Of a DNA stretch of 64,000 nucleotides, positions 8,740 through 17,847 are shown in pieces. Numbering within the stretch: position 1 is the stretch's first letter; the number at the start of each line of letters is the position of its first letter. The stretch comes from Bacteroidales bacterium. GTDB lineage: Bacteria; Bacteroidota; Bacteroidia; Bacteroidales; VadinHA17. The notes under the pieces are model-generated. The model ran no database searches and had not been told where the DNA came from. It worked only from the letters and a program-made list of their open reading frames with translations. Where the stretch lies: positions 1 to 64,000 of the forward strand of contig JARGFQ010000012.1 of NCBI GenBank assembly GCA_029210565.1. The letters are read 5' to 3'. The position numbers were made by a program, and so were the translations under genes.

Positions 8740-10040
8740 TCCTCCTTTCCGATCAGATCTCCGTTCATTGATGCATCATCACGGACGGAAGTCAGCTTCA
8801 CCGTTCTTACGGTCCCCGGAAGGCCGCTGCGGTAAGGAGTCACAACCCTGATGTAATTGCCTGTCAGTCCTGCCACCATCCCGTCAGCACTCTTCTTCTC
8901 GAACAGCACCTCATGCAGGGTGCCTGTTGCGTTCTGCATGAAGAGCATACGGCGGCTCTCCGACAGTCTTATCAGCTGCCTGCTGCGCTGCTCCTTCACC
9001 GATCTGGCAACAAAGTCAGACATCTCCGCCGCCGGCGTGCCGGGTCGCGGCGAGAAGGCGAACACGTGAAGGTATGAGAAAGGCAGTTCTTCGAGGAAAC
9101 GGAGTGTCTCTTCAAAATCACCCTCTGTCTCGCCGGGAAATCCTACTATTACATCAGCGCCGATGCCGGCGCCTGGAATCTTCTCCCTGACGGCCATCAC
9201 CCTGTCACGGAACAGCTCCCGGCGGTAACGCCTCCGCATCAGTCCGAGCATCCTGTCGCTGCCGCTTTGCAGGGGCATATGAATATGAGGCATTATCATC
9301 CGTTCTTCAGCCATGTGGTCAATAATTGCGTCGGTGAGCAGATCGGGTTCTATAGAAGAGAGCCGCAGTCGTTCCAGACCCTCGACCCTCACCAGTGCCC
9401 GGAGCAGCTCCTCCAGGGATTCTCCGGTGCTCTTGCCGAAGTCGCCAACGTTGACACCGGTAAGTACTATCTCCCTGACCCCGGAAGCGACTATCTGTGC
9501 TGCCTCCTCAACTACCTGGCGAATTCCGGGATTGCGGCTCCTGCCTCTTGCCAGGGGCACAGTGCAATAGGAACAGCGGTTGTCACATCCATCCTGTACC
9601 TTCAGGAAGGTGCGGGTGCGGTCTCCTGCAGACCATGCGGCCCTGAACTGCTCCGTCCCGACCCTTTCGCAGGCATGTATCTCGGGAGTGTTCCTGCGCT
9701 CAAGTCTGTCTATATATGAGGCCACGTCAAACTTCTCCGCCGTGCCGAGGATCAGGTCGACGCCGGGAATGGAAGCAATCTCTTCACGTCTCAGCTGTGC
9801 CCAGCAGCCCACCACGGCTACAAAGGCATCGGGATTGCTGTTTATGATCTTCCTGACAGCCTGCCGGCACTTGCGGTCAGCCGCCTGTGTGACCGTGCAG
9901 CCGTTGATGATGTAAACGTCAGCCTTGCTTACCGGAGAAACACGCTCATACCTTTCCCCGGAAAAAGAGCGGGCAATGGCAGAGGTCTCGGCAAAGTTAA
10001 GCTTGCATCCCAGGGTCTGAAACGCTACTTTCCTCTTCAA
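8736..10040 (-). CDS. mtaB: tRNA t6A37 methylthiotransferase MtaB
   Basis: MtaB is a radical-SAM enzyme that converts t6A37 to ms2t6A37 in tRNAs reading ANN codons. It carries three N-terminal cluster cysteines (TLGCKLN, NGCTVTQ, VVGCWAQ), the radical-SAM motif CDNRCSYC, and a C-terminal TRAM-like region. The frame is open to an ATG at 10139. I chose TTG at 10040 (residues LKRKVAFQTLGCK) because homologues begin just before FQTLGCKLN and because a TATTTTTG -7 element lies at 10066-10073, downstream of the ATG codons. This gives 434 residues, the usual length. It is the first gene of the leftward operon. Confidence 0.88.
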   Translation of the reverse strand: MKRKVAFQTLGCKLNFAETSAIARSFSGERYERVSPVSKADVYIINGCTVTQAADRKCRQAVRKIINSNPDAFVAVVGCWAQLRREEIASIPGVDLILGTAEKFDVASYIDRLERRNTPEIHACERVGTEQFRAAWSAGDRTRTFLKVQDGCDNRCSYCTVPLARGRSRNPGIRQVVEEAAQIVASGVREIVLTGVNVGDFGKSTGESLEELLRALVRVEGLERLRLSSIEPDLLTDAIIDHMAEERMIMPHIHMPLQSGSDRMLGLMRRRYRRELFRDRVMAVREKIPGAGIGADVIVGFPGETEGDFEETLRFLEELPFSYLHVFAFSPRPGTPAAEMSDFVARSVKEQRSRQLIRLSESRRMLFMQNATGTLHEVLFEKKSADGMVAGLTGNYIRVVTPYRSGLPGTVRTVKLTSVRDDASMNGDLIGKEE

Positions 10041-10065
10041 AATTAATCGGTTACTGTTCCGGCTG

Positions 10066-10073
10066 CAAAAATA
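10066..10073 (-). promoter_or_regulatory. -7 element TATTTTTG for the mtaB operon
   Basis: On the minus strand TATTTTTGCAGCC matches TAnnTTTG. It lies about 25 bases before the TTG start at 10040 and decides that start over the upstream ATG codons. Confidence 0.5.
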
Positions 10074-10157
10074 GCAAAAAAGAGACTCCATAACAGCCTG
10101 TCCGGGGAGCAAATAAGCCGCTCCACACAAGCTTGCCATAATATCAGACAGGCCGCT

Positions 10158-11495
10158 TTATAACAGCCTGCTTGCCAGTTCCGCAAGGAAACTCCTCTCT
10201 CCCTTGACCAGGTGGACATGTGCAAAGAGATCGAGTCCCTTCATCTTGTCCGAGAGATAGCTTAGGCCGTTCGATGCTGAGTCAAGGTAGGGGGAATCAA
10301 TCTGTTCTATGTCACCGGTGAATATCATCTTGGTACCTTCGCCAGCCCTGGTGATAATGGTCTTCACCTCATGAGGCGTCAGGTTCTGGGCCTCATCAAC
10401 GATGAAAAATATGTTTGACAGGCTTCGTCCCCTGATGTAGGCCAGCGGTGTAATGACCAGCTTCTCGTCCTTGATCATGTCATTGATACGGATGAACTCA
10501 GGACTCTGTGCGCTGAAGCGGTGCTTGATGACGGTCAGGTTGTCAAAAAGAGGCTGCATATAGGGATCCATCTTCTCCTTCACATCGCCAGGGAGGTAGC
10601 CCATATCGCGGTTTGCCAGCGGTACTATCGGCCGCGCAAGGAAAATCTGCTTGTAGCGTTTATGCTGGTGCAGCGCGGCCGCCAGTGCCAGCAGCGTCTT
10701 GCCCGTGCCGGCCTTGCCGGTGAGTGAGACCAGCTGGATATCCGGGTTGCAGAGGGCGTCGAGGGCGAAGGTCTGCTCGGCGTTGCGCGGGTCAATGCCG
10801 TAAGTAGTCTGCTTCAGCACCCTGACCAGCATCTTCGTGACAGGATTGTAATGTGCCAGGGCACTGGAGTTGCTGTTTCGCAGTATATAGAAATGATGCC
10901 CCGGCTCCATCTCCTTTAATTTCAGCTCTGAGGCGGGTACGCCGTCTGACTGTTCGTAAAGCTTATTTATCAGATCGTGATCGATGTTTTCTATGATCTT
11001 TATCCCCTTGTATAGATCGTCGAGGTTCGCCACCTTGTCGTTCTGATAGTCCTCAGCCAGCACTCCCAGCGACTTAGCCTTCATCCGCAGGTTGATATCC
11101 TTGGTGATGAGCACCACGGTTTTGTCCCTGTTTGCCTGGGTTACAAAATCGGCTATGGCCAGTATGCGGTGATCAGGGGTACGCTCGGGGAACGATTCCG
11201 AGACCCTTTCGGAAAACTGCTTGCCGGTTTCGATATGTAGTGTTCCCAGCTTGTCACCAAGCGGAATATTGCCGGTGAGAAGCATGTCTCCGGAGATCTT
11301 GTCGAGCTCACGGGTGAACTCCCGTGCATGAAAATTGATCATGTCATTGCCCCGCTTGAACTTGTCAAGCTCCTCCAGCACCACGATGGGTATCACAACA
11401 TCATTTTCCTCAAAATTGTAGATGCATGTGTAGTCATGCAACAAAACATTTGTGTCAAGAATGAAAATCTTAGTTTGCTTTTTTCTTTTCGCCAT
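10158..11495 (-). CDS. phoH: PhoH-family ATPase with N-terminal PIN domain
   Basis: A 445-residue PhoH2-type protein. A PIN ribonuclease-like domain comes first (FILDTNVLLHD, VVLEELDKFKRG, ITKDINLRMKA, about residues 8-150). A PhoH helicase-like ATPase follows, with Walker A LTGKAGTGKT near residue 255 and Walker B FFIVDEAQN. Related PIN-PhoH proteins unwind and cut RNA, so a role in RNA processing is likely. It is divergent from folC and has its own TATCTTTG element about 55 bases upstream. Confidence 0.92.
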   Translation of the reverse strand: MAKRKKQTKIFILDTNVLLHDYTCIYNFEENDVVIPIVVLEELDKFKRGNDMINFHAREFTRELDKISGDMLLTGNIPLGDKLGTLHIETGKQFSERVSESFPERTPDHRILAIADFVTQANRDKTVVLITKDINLRMKAKSLGVLAEDYQNDKVANLDDLYKGIKIIENIDHDLINKLYEQSDGVPASELKLKEMEPGHHFYILRNSNSSALAHYNPVTKMLVRVLKQTTYGIDPRNAEQTFALDALCNPDIQLVSLTGKAGTGKTLLALAAALHQHKRYKQIFLARPIVPLANRDMGYLPGDVKEKMDPYMQPLFDNLTVIKHRFSAQSPEFIRINDMIKDEKLVITPLAYIRGRSLSNIFFIVDEAQNLTPHEVKTIITRAGEGTKMIFTGDIEQIDSPYLDSASNGLSYLSDKMKGLDLFAHVHLVKGERSFLAELASRLL

Positions 11496-11550
11496 AACAG
11501 AATAGTTTATAAAACAGTAGCATCTCCGGCGCCGACGCTGTCACAGGCCA

Positions 11551-11558
11551 CAAAGATA
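11551..11558 (-). promoter_or_regulatory. -7 element TATCTTTG for phoH
   Basis: Minus-strand TATCTTTG about 55 bases before the phoH start codon at 11495. It fits the Bacteroidota -7 consensus. Confidence 0.5.
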
Positions 11559-11591
11559 GCCCACCCGTGATGGGCCTCAAGCCGGTTTTTG

Positions 11592-11599
11592 TAAATTTG
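11592..11599 (+). promoter_or_regulatory. -7 element TAAATTTG for folC
   Basis: Plus-strand TAAATTTG about 26 bases before the folC ATG at 11626, matching TAnnTTTG. It is divergent from the phoH element 33 bases away. Confidence 0.5.
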
Positions 11600-11625
11600 C
11601 GAACAACCGTCACAAGGTTATCAAC

Positions 11626-12915
11626 ATGACATATCAGGAAACAGTGAGTTATCTGTACAGCCTCCTTCCGGCATACCATCGCGTTGGCAACCCGGCATAC
11701 AAGGGGGATCTGAACAACACCCTGGAGCTCGACAGGCTCTTCGGTCACCCTCACTCAAGGTATCGCACCGTGCACGTGGCAGGCACCAACGGCAAGGGTT
11801 CGGTCTCTCATATGATCGCTGCGGTGATGCAGGCAGCCGGCTGGCGTACAGGACTCTACACCTCGCCGCACCTGAAGGACTTCCGTGAGAGGATCAAGGT
11901 TGACGGGCAGATGATGGGGGAGGAGGATGTCATCTCTTTTGTAGAGGAGCATGACGCTCTGATCCGGCGCGTGCAGCCCTCCTTCTTTGAGCTTACTGTT
12001 GCAATGGCCTTCGACTGTTTTGCACGCACGGAGGTTGATGTGGCAGTGGTGGAGGTGGGGATGGGAGGCAGGCTCGATTCAACCAATATCATCACTCCCG
12101 AGCTTTCAGTGATAACCAATATAGGTCACGATCACATGGAGTTCCTGGGGGAAACCCTGGCAGCTGTTGCGGACGAGAAGGCGGGCATCATCAAGGAGGG
12201 TGTGCCCGTGGTTATCGGTGAGACACAGGATGAAATTGATGATGTTTTCCGCGTGCGGGCGTTGGCGATGAACGCGCCCGTCACCTTTGCCGACTCGGTT
12301 TTCAGGTGTAGCCTGGGGAGCTTCTCCGCCTCGCGGGCCAGGCGAAGCTTCAGGCTGACAGACCTGCGGAACAGCTCCGTTCTGCGCGGCTATACACCGC
12401 TGGGCGGAGAGGCACAGCAGAAGAACATCCAGACCGTGGCTGCTGCCGTGGAGCTGCTCTCCGGATCATTCGGACTGGGGAAAGAGCATTTTATGGCAGG
12501 GATGGCAGATGTGGTTGCCTCAACAGGATTGCTCGGCCGGTGGCAGGTTCTGTCGCGCAAGCCGTTAACCGTTTGTGACACAGGTCATAACAGGGAGGGG
12601 CTGGAGTATGTGATGAAGCAGATAAAGTCGACGCGCAGGAAGAATCTGCACATGGTCATCGGGTTTGTCAGCGACAAGGATCTCTCATCCCTGTTGCCCC
12701 TCTTTCCACGTGATGCCATATACTATTTTACAAGGGCCTCAGTGCCGCGGGCGCTGGATGAGAAGCTGCTCATGGCGGAGGCACTGAATTACGGGCTTGC
12801 CGGAGACAGCTACCCTTCAGTCGCCGGGGCTCTTGACGCGGCGCGGGCTGCCGCCGGACCTTACGATATGATCTTCATCGGGGGGTCAACATTTATTGTG
12901 GGGGATGCTCTCTAG
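11626..12915 (+). CDS. folC: Folylpolyglutamate synthase / dihydrofolate synthase
   Basis: FolC adds glutamate to dihydropteroate or tetrahydrofolate in the cytoplasm, using ATP. The 429-residue product is of normal length. It has the Mur-ligase-like P-loop VAGTNGKGSVSHM near residue 50, YTSPHLKDFRERI, the VEVGMGGRLDSTN metal/ATP loop, and TNIGHDHMEFLG. The C-terminal domain has DTGHNREGLEYV and ends GGSTFIVGDAL. It is transcribed away from phoH. A hairpin-rich spacer separates it from the convergent GMP-synthase gene. Confidence 0.95.
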   Translation: MTYQETVSYLYSLLPAYHRVGNPAYKGDLNNTLELDRLFGHPHSRYRTVHVAGTNGKGSVSHMIAAVMQAAGWRTGLYTSPHLKDFRERIKVDGQMMGEEDVISFVEEHDALIRRVQPSFFELTVAMAFDCFARTEVDVAVVEVGMGGRLDSTNIITPELSVITNIGHDHMEFLGETLAAVADEKAGIIKEGVPVVIGETQDEIDDVFRVRALAMNAPVTFADSVFRCSLGSFSASRARRSFRLTDLRNSSVLRGYTPLGGEAQQKNIQTVAAAVELLSGSFGLGKEHFMAGMADVVASTGLLGRWQVLSRKPLTVCDTGHNREGLEYVMKQIKSTRRKNLHMVIGFVSDKDLSSLLPLFPRDAIYYFTRASVPRALDEKLLMAEALNYGLAGDSYPSVAGALDAARAAAGPYDMIFIGGSTFIVGDAL

Positions 12916-13165
12916 AGTCAGGTAGTAGGCAGTGGGCAGTAGTGTTCTCAGTCCACAGTCTTCAGTCAGCAGTTTGAGGCTCCGACGCAAGAGGCGGAGA
13001 CTCAAGCCCGTACACGGACCTGTCCCGATGAAGTCGGGAGTGTCGGGACAGCAGTCTTCAGTCGGCCACCTTCGCCACGGCTACGGTGGCTAAAAGCAGC
13101 AGAGGGATTGGCGATTTGCGATTTTTTATTAAATCGACAATCGAAAATCTGAAATCGCAAATCCC
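12916..13165 (+). repeat. Convergent spacer built of stacked inverted repeats
   Basis: No gene fits here. The spacer begins with degenerate AGTAGGCAGTGGGCAGT / CAGTCTTCAGTCAGCAGT units. Four inverted repeats follow: TTGAG-CTCCG with CGGAG-CTCAA (12974-13005); TGTCCCGA with TCGGGACA (13021-13050, with an inner CCCGA/TCGGG); GCCACC with GGTGGC (13065-13090); and a perfect 12-bp GATTTGCGATTT / AAATCGCAAATC pair (13113-13163). It lies between two converging genes, so it could end transcription from both sides. It looks like a mosaic of dispersed intergenic repeats of the REP/MITE type. Confidence 0.65.
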
Positions 13166-14128
13166 CTAAATTGCCTCAATAGTTGATGGTGGTTTGGTAG
13201 CTATATTGTAGGTGACGGATACCACGCCCGGCACCTCGCGCAGTATCTCGGCGGCGAGAGCCTCAAGCACCTCGAAGGCCAGTCTTGTGGGCGTGGCAGT
13301 ACGGGCGTCCACGCTGTCCCAGCAGCGCACCTCTATCTGCCGTCCGAAGTCGCGTTTGCCGTCGCGCATGCCGGTGACCCTGTCGTCATGGAGTATGGCC
13401 ATATACTGGAAAGCGCCGCTGCCGGCGAGCCTCTTCTCAACGATGGCGGTGGCACGCCGCACGGTGTCAAGCTTTGTCTGCGTCACCTCACCGATTATAC
13501 GTGCCGCCAGGGCAGGTCCCGGGAAGGGAATCCTGTTGAACATACCCTCGGGCAGCCCCAGTGCCCTGCCGGTCATCCTCACCCCGTCCTTTCTCAGCTG
13601 AATGAGAGGCTCCAGGATCTGGTAGCCGAAGGTCGACTGTGGATCGATGCCAAGCTGGGCAAAGACGTTGTGCTGCCTCTTTATGCCGGCTACGGTCTCA
13701 TCAACATCTGTGAGGATGGTACCCTGCAGGAGATACCTGGCCTTACTCTCCCTGACGATACGTCCGAACACATTCTTATAGAATGTCTGGGTAATTGCTT
13801 CACGCTTCTCCTCGGGTTCGGTAATACCTCGCAGGGCATCAAGGAACTCCTTGCGGGCATCGACGATCTCCACTGTGACGCCAAGACTCTTGAAAAACGC
13901 CGCGACAACCTCCGGCTCTCCCTCGCGCATCAGGCCGTTCTGTATGAAAACAGTCCTGAGCCTGCTGCCCAGGGCCCTGTGACCAAGCATGGTCACAACT
14001 GACGAGTCAACCCCGCCGGAGAGAGCGTTAATGGCTGTACCGCTGCCAACAGCAGCTCTTATCTCATTAACCTTCTCAGTGATGAATGTGTCGGTGTTCA
14101 GATCCTGTGCTTTGATTTCCCTGATCAT
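13166..14128 (-). CDS. GMP synthase ATP-pyrophosphatase subunit (stand-alone)
   Basis: The product has the ATP-PPase P-loop ALSGGVDSSVV and the GMP-synthase dimerisation/XMP-binding half (FGYQILEPL, GLPEGMFNRIPFPGP, RDFGRQIEVR, and terminal YNIATKPPSTIE). It would adenylate XMP and aminate it to GMP. It lacks the N-terminal glutamine amidotransferase domain of ordinary GuaA (about 520 residues) and is only 320 residues long, like the archaeal two-subunit GuaAb. No amidotransferase gene lies nearby. It could use free ammonia, pair with an unlinked glutaminase subunit, or be a paralogue beside a normal GuaA. Confidence 0.8.
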   Translation of the reverse strand: MIREIKAQDLNTDTFITEKVNEIRAAVGSGTAINALSGGVDSSVVTMLGHRALGSRLRTVFIQNGLMREGEPEVVAAFFKSLGVTVEIVDARKEFLDALRGITEPEEKREAITQTFYKNVFGRIVRESKARYLLQGTILTDVDETVAGIKRQHNVFAQLGIDPQSTFGYQILEPLIQLRKDGVRMTGRALGLPEGMFNRIPFPGPALAARIIGEVTQTKLDTVRRATAIVEKRLAGSGAFQYMAILHDDRVTGMRDGKRDFGRQIEVRCWDSVDARTATPTRLAFEVLEALAAEILREVPGVVSVTYNIATKPPSTIEAI

Positions 14129-14333
14129 TTTTCCGGATTATTATTGTTTTTAACAAACTTACATAAAAACACCTGATTTTGTACAGGAAAATAAAAATCA
14201 CGGCCACTGAGCGGATTGACAGAGAAAATGTAATTGAAGGCAGGCATTTGTTTCTGTAATCCATCAGGCTTTTGAACTGACGTGATCAGTATCTAAAGCT
14301 TTTTTCATACCTTAATCGCAAAATTCAGAACAG

Positions 14334-16139
14334 ATGAAACTAAATCTTTTGCTGCTGTGCTTCCTGGTTATATCGGGAGTGACCCTTAATGCCCGGGAGG
14401 GAAAGAAAATCACCATCCTTCATACCAACGACTTCCATTCCCACTTTCTGGGATATGCACCGGAGACGGCCTACACGCCGTTCGAGACTGACGGTGACCC
14501 GACGGTGGGGGGATTTGCAAGGATTGCAGGAATTATCGCAGAAACCAGGTCGGAAAATCCAGGCACCACCCTGGTGCTCGACGGAGGCGATTGCCATATG
14601 GGAACACTTTTCCAGGCCCTGGAGCCGGAGACTGGTTTTCAGCTGAATCTCATGAAAAAGGCAGGCTATGATGTGATCGCCGTCGGAAACCATGATTTCG
14701 ATTTCGGCCCATCCAGGTTCGTGGATATGATAGATAACGCCATGGATAGGGGAGGAACACCTGTTCTGCTGTCAGGCAACTCCGTCACTGACCCTGACGA
14801 TCCTGCTGATGATGATTTCGAAGCGGCACTCTCCTCGGGGCAGATAAAGAGATACCATATTCTGGAAAGGGATGGCATTAAAATAGGTCTCTTCTCACTG
14901 CTGGGAGAGGATGCTGATGAGTCGGCCCCCTATGCCTGGCCGATTACCTTCGGGAAAAACGCAAAGGCAGCAAAGCGACTGGTAAAGACTCTGAAGAAGG
15001 AGGGGTGCGATATGATCATATGCCTGTCGCACAGTGGTGTGTCAAGGAACAAAAAGGGAGAATGGGCAGGAGAGGATGTTAAGCTGGCAAAGAAAGTAAA
15101 AGGTATTGACCTGATCATCTCCGGACATACGCATGTGCTTCTGGAAGAGCCGATCATTGCCGGAGGGATTCCGATAGTCTCAGTGGGTGACAACGGAAGA
15201 TACGTGGGTAAGATTGAAATGCTGTACGGTCCGGACGGAACCAGCCTTGACAGATATACTCTCCTGAAGGTGGATGACAAAATCGGTGCTGATGCCTCAA
15301 TCCATAATGCCATCGAAGCACAACTGGAGAGGGTCAACAGTGAGATTCTCAAACCCATCGGACTGGAATACAAGGAGCCAGTGGCCGTGGCTGACTACCC
15401 ATTGACAGTGGAAGAACACGGCGATATGGCGGGAAGCAACCTCGGAGCCCTCGTTGCCGATGCTCTTTACCATTATGTCAGCGGGGAAGGTCCTGGTATC
15501 GATATAGCCATGGTGGCCCTCGGAGTGATACGTGATCCTATCCTGCCGGGCACACAGAGCGTGGCCGACCTGTTCAGGACAATGTCACTTGGATCAGGTC
15601 AGGACAAGACTCCCGGCTACGGTCTTTCGAAATTGTGGGTCACCGGTAAGGAGGTAAAAAACATCGCCGAGATACTCATTTTCCTGTCGAAATCAACCCC
15701 TTCCAATTTCTGCTATTACTCCCACCTGCGCATTGAGTATGATCCTGAAGGCAGGATCTTTAACAAGGTCAGGAAGATAGAGCTGGCGGACAGTGAAGGA
15801 AACTTCTCCGAACTGGATACATCTAAAGAAAACGATAATCTTTATTCAATTGTAGCCAACTCCTATATGGTAGATAATCTCGGGCTTATAAAAAAGAAGA
15901 CCTTTGGCCTCATAAGCGTTGAACCAAAAGATGCCCGGGGTAATCTCGTGGTAGACATGTCAACGGCGGTGGCCGATTTCAACAGTGAACTACCCGGCAT
16001 CCAGGAGGGCAAGGAGTGGCTGGCTCTGCTCAGCTATCTGCGCCATTTTGAAAGCCCGGAAGGAGAAGAGATACCTGTCATTCCGGAATATTACCGTAAT
16101 CCTGATCGGTCTCTTATCACAGTAAGCGGAAAAAGGTGA
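14334..16139 (+). CDS. UshA-like periplasmic 5'-nucleotidase / metallophosphatase
   Basis: A 601-residue exported enzyme (signal peptide ending near VTLNA) of the bifunctional UDP-sugar hydrolase/5'-nucleotidase family. The metallophosphatase half shows the metal ligands ILHTNDFHSH, VLDGGDCHMG, VGNHDFDFG, LSHSG and SGHTHVLLEEP. The second half is the nucleotidase C-terminal domain that binds the base. It would release phosphate and nucleosides outside the inner membrane. Its TGA overlaps the GTG of the next gene in GTGA, so it appears to be the first gene of the carotenoid operon, for which its role is not obvious. Confidence 0.85.
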   Translation: MKLNLLLLCFLVISGVTLNAREGKKITILHTNDFHSHFLGYAPETAYTPFETDGDPTVGGFARIAGIIAETRSENPGTTLVLDGGDCHMGTLFQALEPETGFQLNLMKKAGYDVIAVGNHDFDFGPSRFVDMIDNAMDRGGTPVLLSGNSVTDPDDPADDDFEAALSSGQIKRYHILERDGIKIGLFSLLGEDADESAPYAWPITFGKNAKAAKRLVKTLKKEGCDMIICLSHSGVSRNKKGEWAGEDVKLAKKVKGIDLIISGHTHVLLEEPIIAGGIPIVSVGDNGRYVGKIEMLYGPDGTSLDRYTLLKVDDKIGADASIHNAIEAQLERVNSEILKPIGLEYKEPVAVADYPLTVEEHGDMAGSNLGALVADALYHYVSGEGPGIDIAMVALGVIRDPILPGTQSVADLFRTMSLGSGQDKTPGYGLSKLWVTGKEVKNIAEILIFLSKSTPSNFCYYSHLRIEYDPEGRIFNKVRKIELADSEGNFSELDTSKENDNLYSIVANSYMVDNLGLIKKKTFGLISVEPKDARGNLVVDMSTAVADFNSELPGIQEGKEWLALLSYLRHFESPEGEEIPVIPEYYRNPDRSLITVSGKR

Positions 16140-16750
16140 TCAGGGCACGGCATATTCCCTTCTTCGTCCGGTTCTTCAGCTTCTACTCGCGCAACGGACT
16201 GAACCGCCTGTTTCACAGTGTAGACATCGACTGCTCCGCTGAGACATCAGGCAGGCCGGTGCTCCTTATCGGTAATCATTTCAGCTGGTGGGACGGTTTT
16301 ATAGCTTACCGGCTGAATGATCTGCTGCTTCATAAGAAGTTCCACATCATGATGCTGGAGGAGCAGCTCTCTTCCAGGCTCTTTCTGAACAAGGCCGGGG
16401 CTTTCTCTATAAAGAGGGGATCACGGTCGGTGGTGGAGTCGCTGCATTATGCCTCCTCGCTGCTGCATGAGAAGGAAAATATGGTAGTCGTCTACCCGCA
16501 GGGGTCCATAGCATCGATACATCAGAGGCCTGTCAGGTTTGAGAAGGGGGTGGAGCGAATCATTGCCGGAGCATCAGACAAGCTGATGATCCTGTTTTAT
16601 GTGGCACTGCCCGACTGGTACTCTGGGAAGAACCCTGTACTGACGATTAGGGTCATGGAATATACAGCAAGGGAGAGATCAGCATCAGATATGGAGGAGA
16701 GTTACAATATTTTCCTTAACGAGTGTATTACCAAGCAGATACCTTCATGA
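16136..16750 (+). CDS. PlsC-like acyltransferase in the carotenoid operon
   Basis: A 204-residue 1-acylglycerol-3-phosphate-acyltransferase-type protein with the catalytic HX4D box as NHFSWWDG and a later VVVYPQGSIAS segment in the position of the family's EGTRS motif. It starts at GTG within a GTGA overlap and ends in an ATGA overlap with the glycosyltransferase, so the three are translationally coupled. Beside a glycosyltransferase and carotenoid genes, the likely role is acylating a carotenoid glycoside, as acyltransferases do in staphyloxanthin-type and chlorobial pathways. That role is inferred; a phospholipid acyltransferase is the alternative. Confidence 0.75.
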   Translation: MIRARHIPFFVRFFSFYSRNGLNRLFHSVDIDCSAETSGRPVLLIGNHFSWWDGFIAYRLNDLLLHKKFHIMMLEEQLSSRLFLNKAGAFSIKRGSRSVVESLHYASSLLHEKENMVVVYPQGSIASIHQRPVRFEKGVERIIAGASDKLMILFYVALPDWYSGKNPVLTIRVMEYTARERSASDMEESYNIFLNECITKQIPS

Positions 16751-17847
16751 TTCTGACGATATCAGCTCTTCTGGTCCTCTACCTTACTTTTCTGAGGTTC
16801 TCCGTTGCCTTTATAAATATGGTTAGCAGGCCCTACCTTCCGGAGGCTGAACCGCAGACTGGCGATCTGCCATCTCTGTCAGTGCTGATACCTGTCAGGA
16901 ATGAGGAGAAGAACATCGACAGGCTTTTAGGCTCGCTGGCATCTCTTACATACCATAATGCGGAGATACTGGTGTATGACGACGGGTCGACAGACGGATC
17001 GGCACAGATGATCAGGGGCTATGAAGCACTGGACAGCCGGGTGAGATATATTGTAGGGACGGAACTGCCTCCAGGGTGGACCGGAAAAAACCGTGCCTGT
17101 CATAACCTGGCGATGGCGGCCAGAGGAGATTATCTCCTTTTTCTTGATGCAGATGTCACTGTAGGCTATGATCTCCTGCGGCGGGCTGTGCTCTTTGCAC
17201 GCAGGCATGACCTGGCCCTGCTGTCGATGTTTCCCGAACAGGTGATGAGAACCAGGGGCGAGAAGATCGTCGTACCCTTTATGTTCAGGATATTGCTGTC
17301 ACTGCTCCCCCTGTTTCTGATACGCCGCTGCAGCTGGACCTCCTTTGCGGCCGCAAACGGTCAGATGATGCTCTTCAGAGGCGACCTGTACCGCAGGCTT
17401 CGTTTCCATGAGGCGGTCAAGGGCAGGCTTGCGGAGGATATAGAGATCATGAGACTGGTGATGCGCAAAAAGTTGAGGGGCGATACCCTGGTCGGGGGGA
17501 AGGAGATACGTTGCAGGATGTACCGCAGTTACAGTGAGGGTATCAGCGGTTTCTCCAGGAACATTTTTTCCATGTTCGGTAACAGTATTCTCTTTTTTCT
17601 GTTATTCTCGCTGACAGGACTGGCAGGCTGGATTCTGTTCCTGTTTCTGCCGTGGTATTATATGGCATCTTATACTATTATGATATTGGGTTTGAATGCA
17701 ATGACAGCCGTGACAAGCAGACAAAGGGTCTCAGAAAACCTTAAGTATCTTCTACCCGGTATAGCGGCATTCTATCATATCGCATTGACTGCCGTTGTCA
17801 AGACATTCAGACGACGCTACGAATGGAAAGGAAGAGAAGTAAAATGA
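16747..17847 (+). CDS. CrtQ/CruC-like glycosyltransferase family 2
   Basis: A 366-residue membrane GT2 enzyme: an N-terminal helix, then SVLIPVRNEEKNIDRLL, VYDDGSTDGS, GKNRACHNLA, LFLDADVTV (DxD) and a late EDIEIMRLVMRKK (Q/RxxRW-like position), followed by two or three C-terminal helices. This arrangement matches glycosyltransferases that decorate carotenoids (CrtQ, CruC). The ATG at 16747 sits in an ATGA overlap with the acyltransferase and was preferred to the upstream open frame from 16723. It ends in another ATGA overlap. The donor sugar is unknown. Confidence 0.8.
   Translation: MILTISALLVLYLTFLRFSVAFINMVSRPYLPEAEPQTGDLPSLSVLIPVRNEEKNIDRLLGSLASLTYHNAEILVYDDGSTDGSAQMIRGYEALDSRVRYIVGTELPPGWTGKNRACHNLAMAARGDYLLFLDADVTVGYDLLRRAVLFARRHDLALLSMFPEQVMRTRGEKIVVPFMFRILLSLLPLFLIRRCSWTSFAAANGQMMLFRGDLYRRLRFHEAVKGRLAEDIEIMRLVMRKKLRGDTLVGGKEIRCRMYRSYSEGISGFSRNIFSMFGNSILFFLLFSLTGLAGWILFLFLPWYYMASYTIMILGLNAMTAVTSRQRVSENLKYLLPGIAAFYHIALTAVVKTFRRRYEWKGREVK

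Noticed and set aside
12916..13165. A CRISPR array at the repeated CAGT-rich and inverted units
   Set aside because: Units are degenerate, of unequal length and not separated by regular spacers; no cas gene is near.
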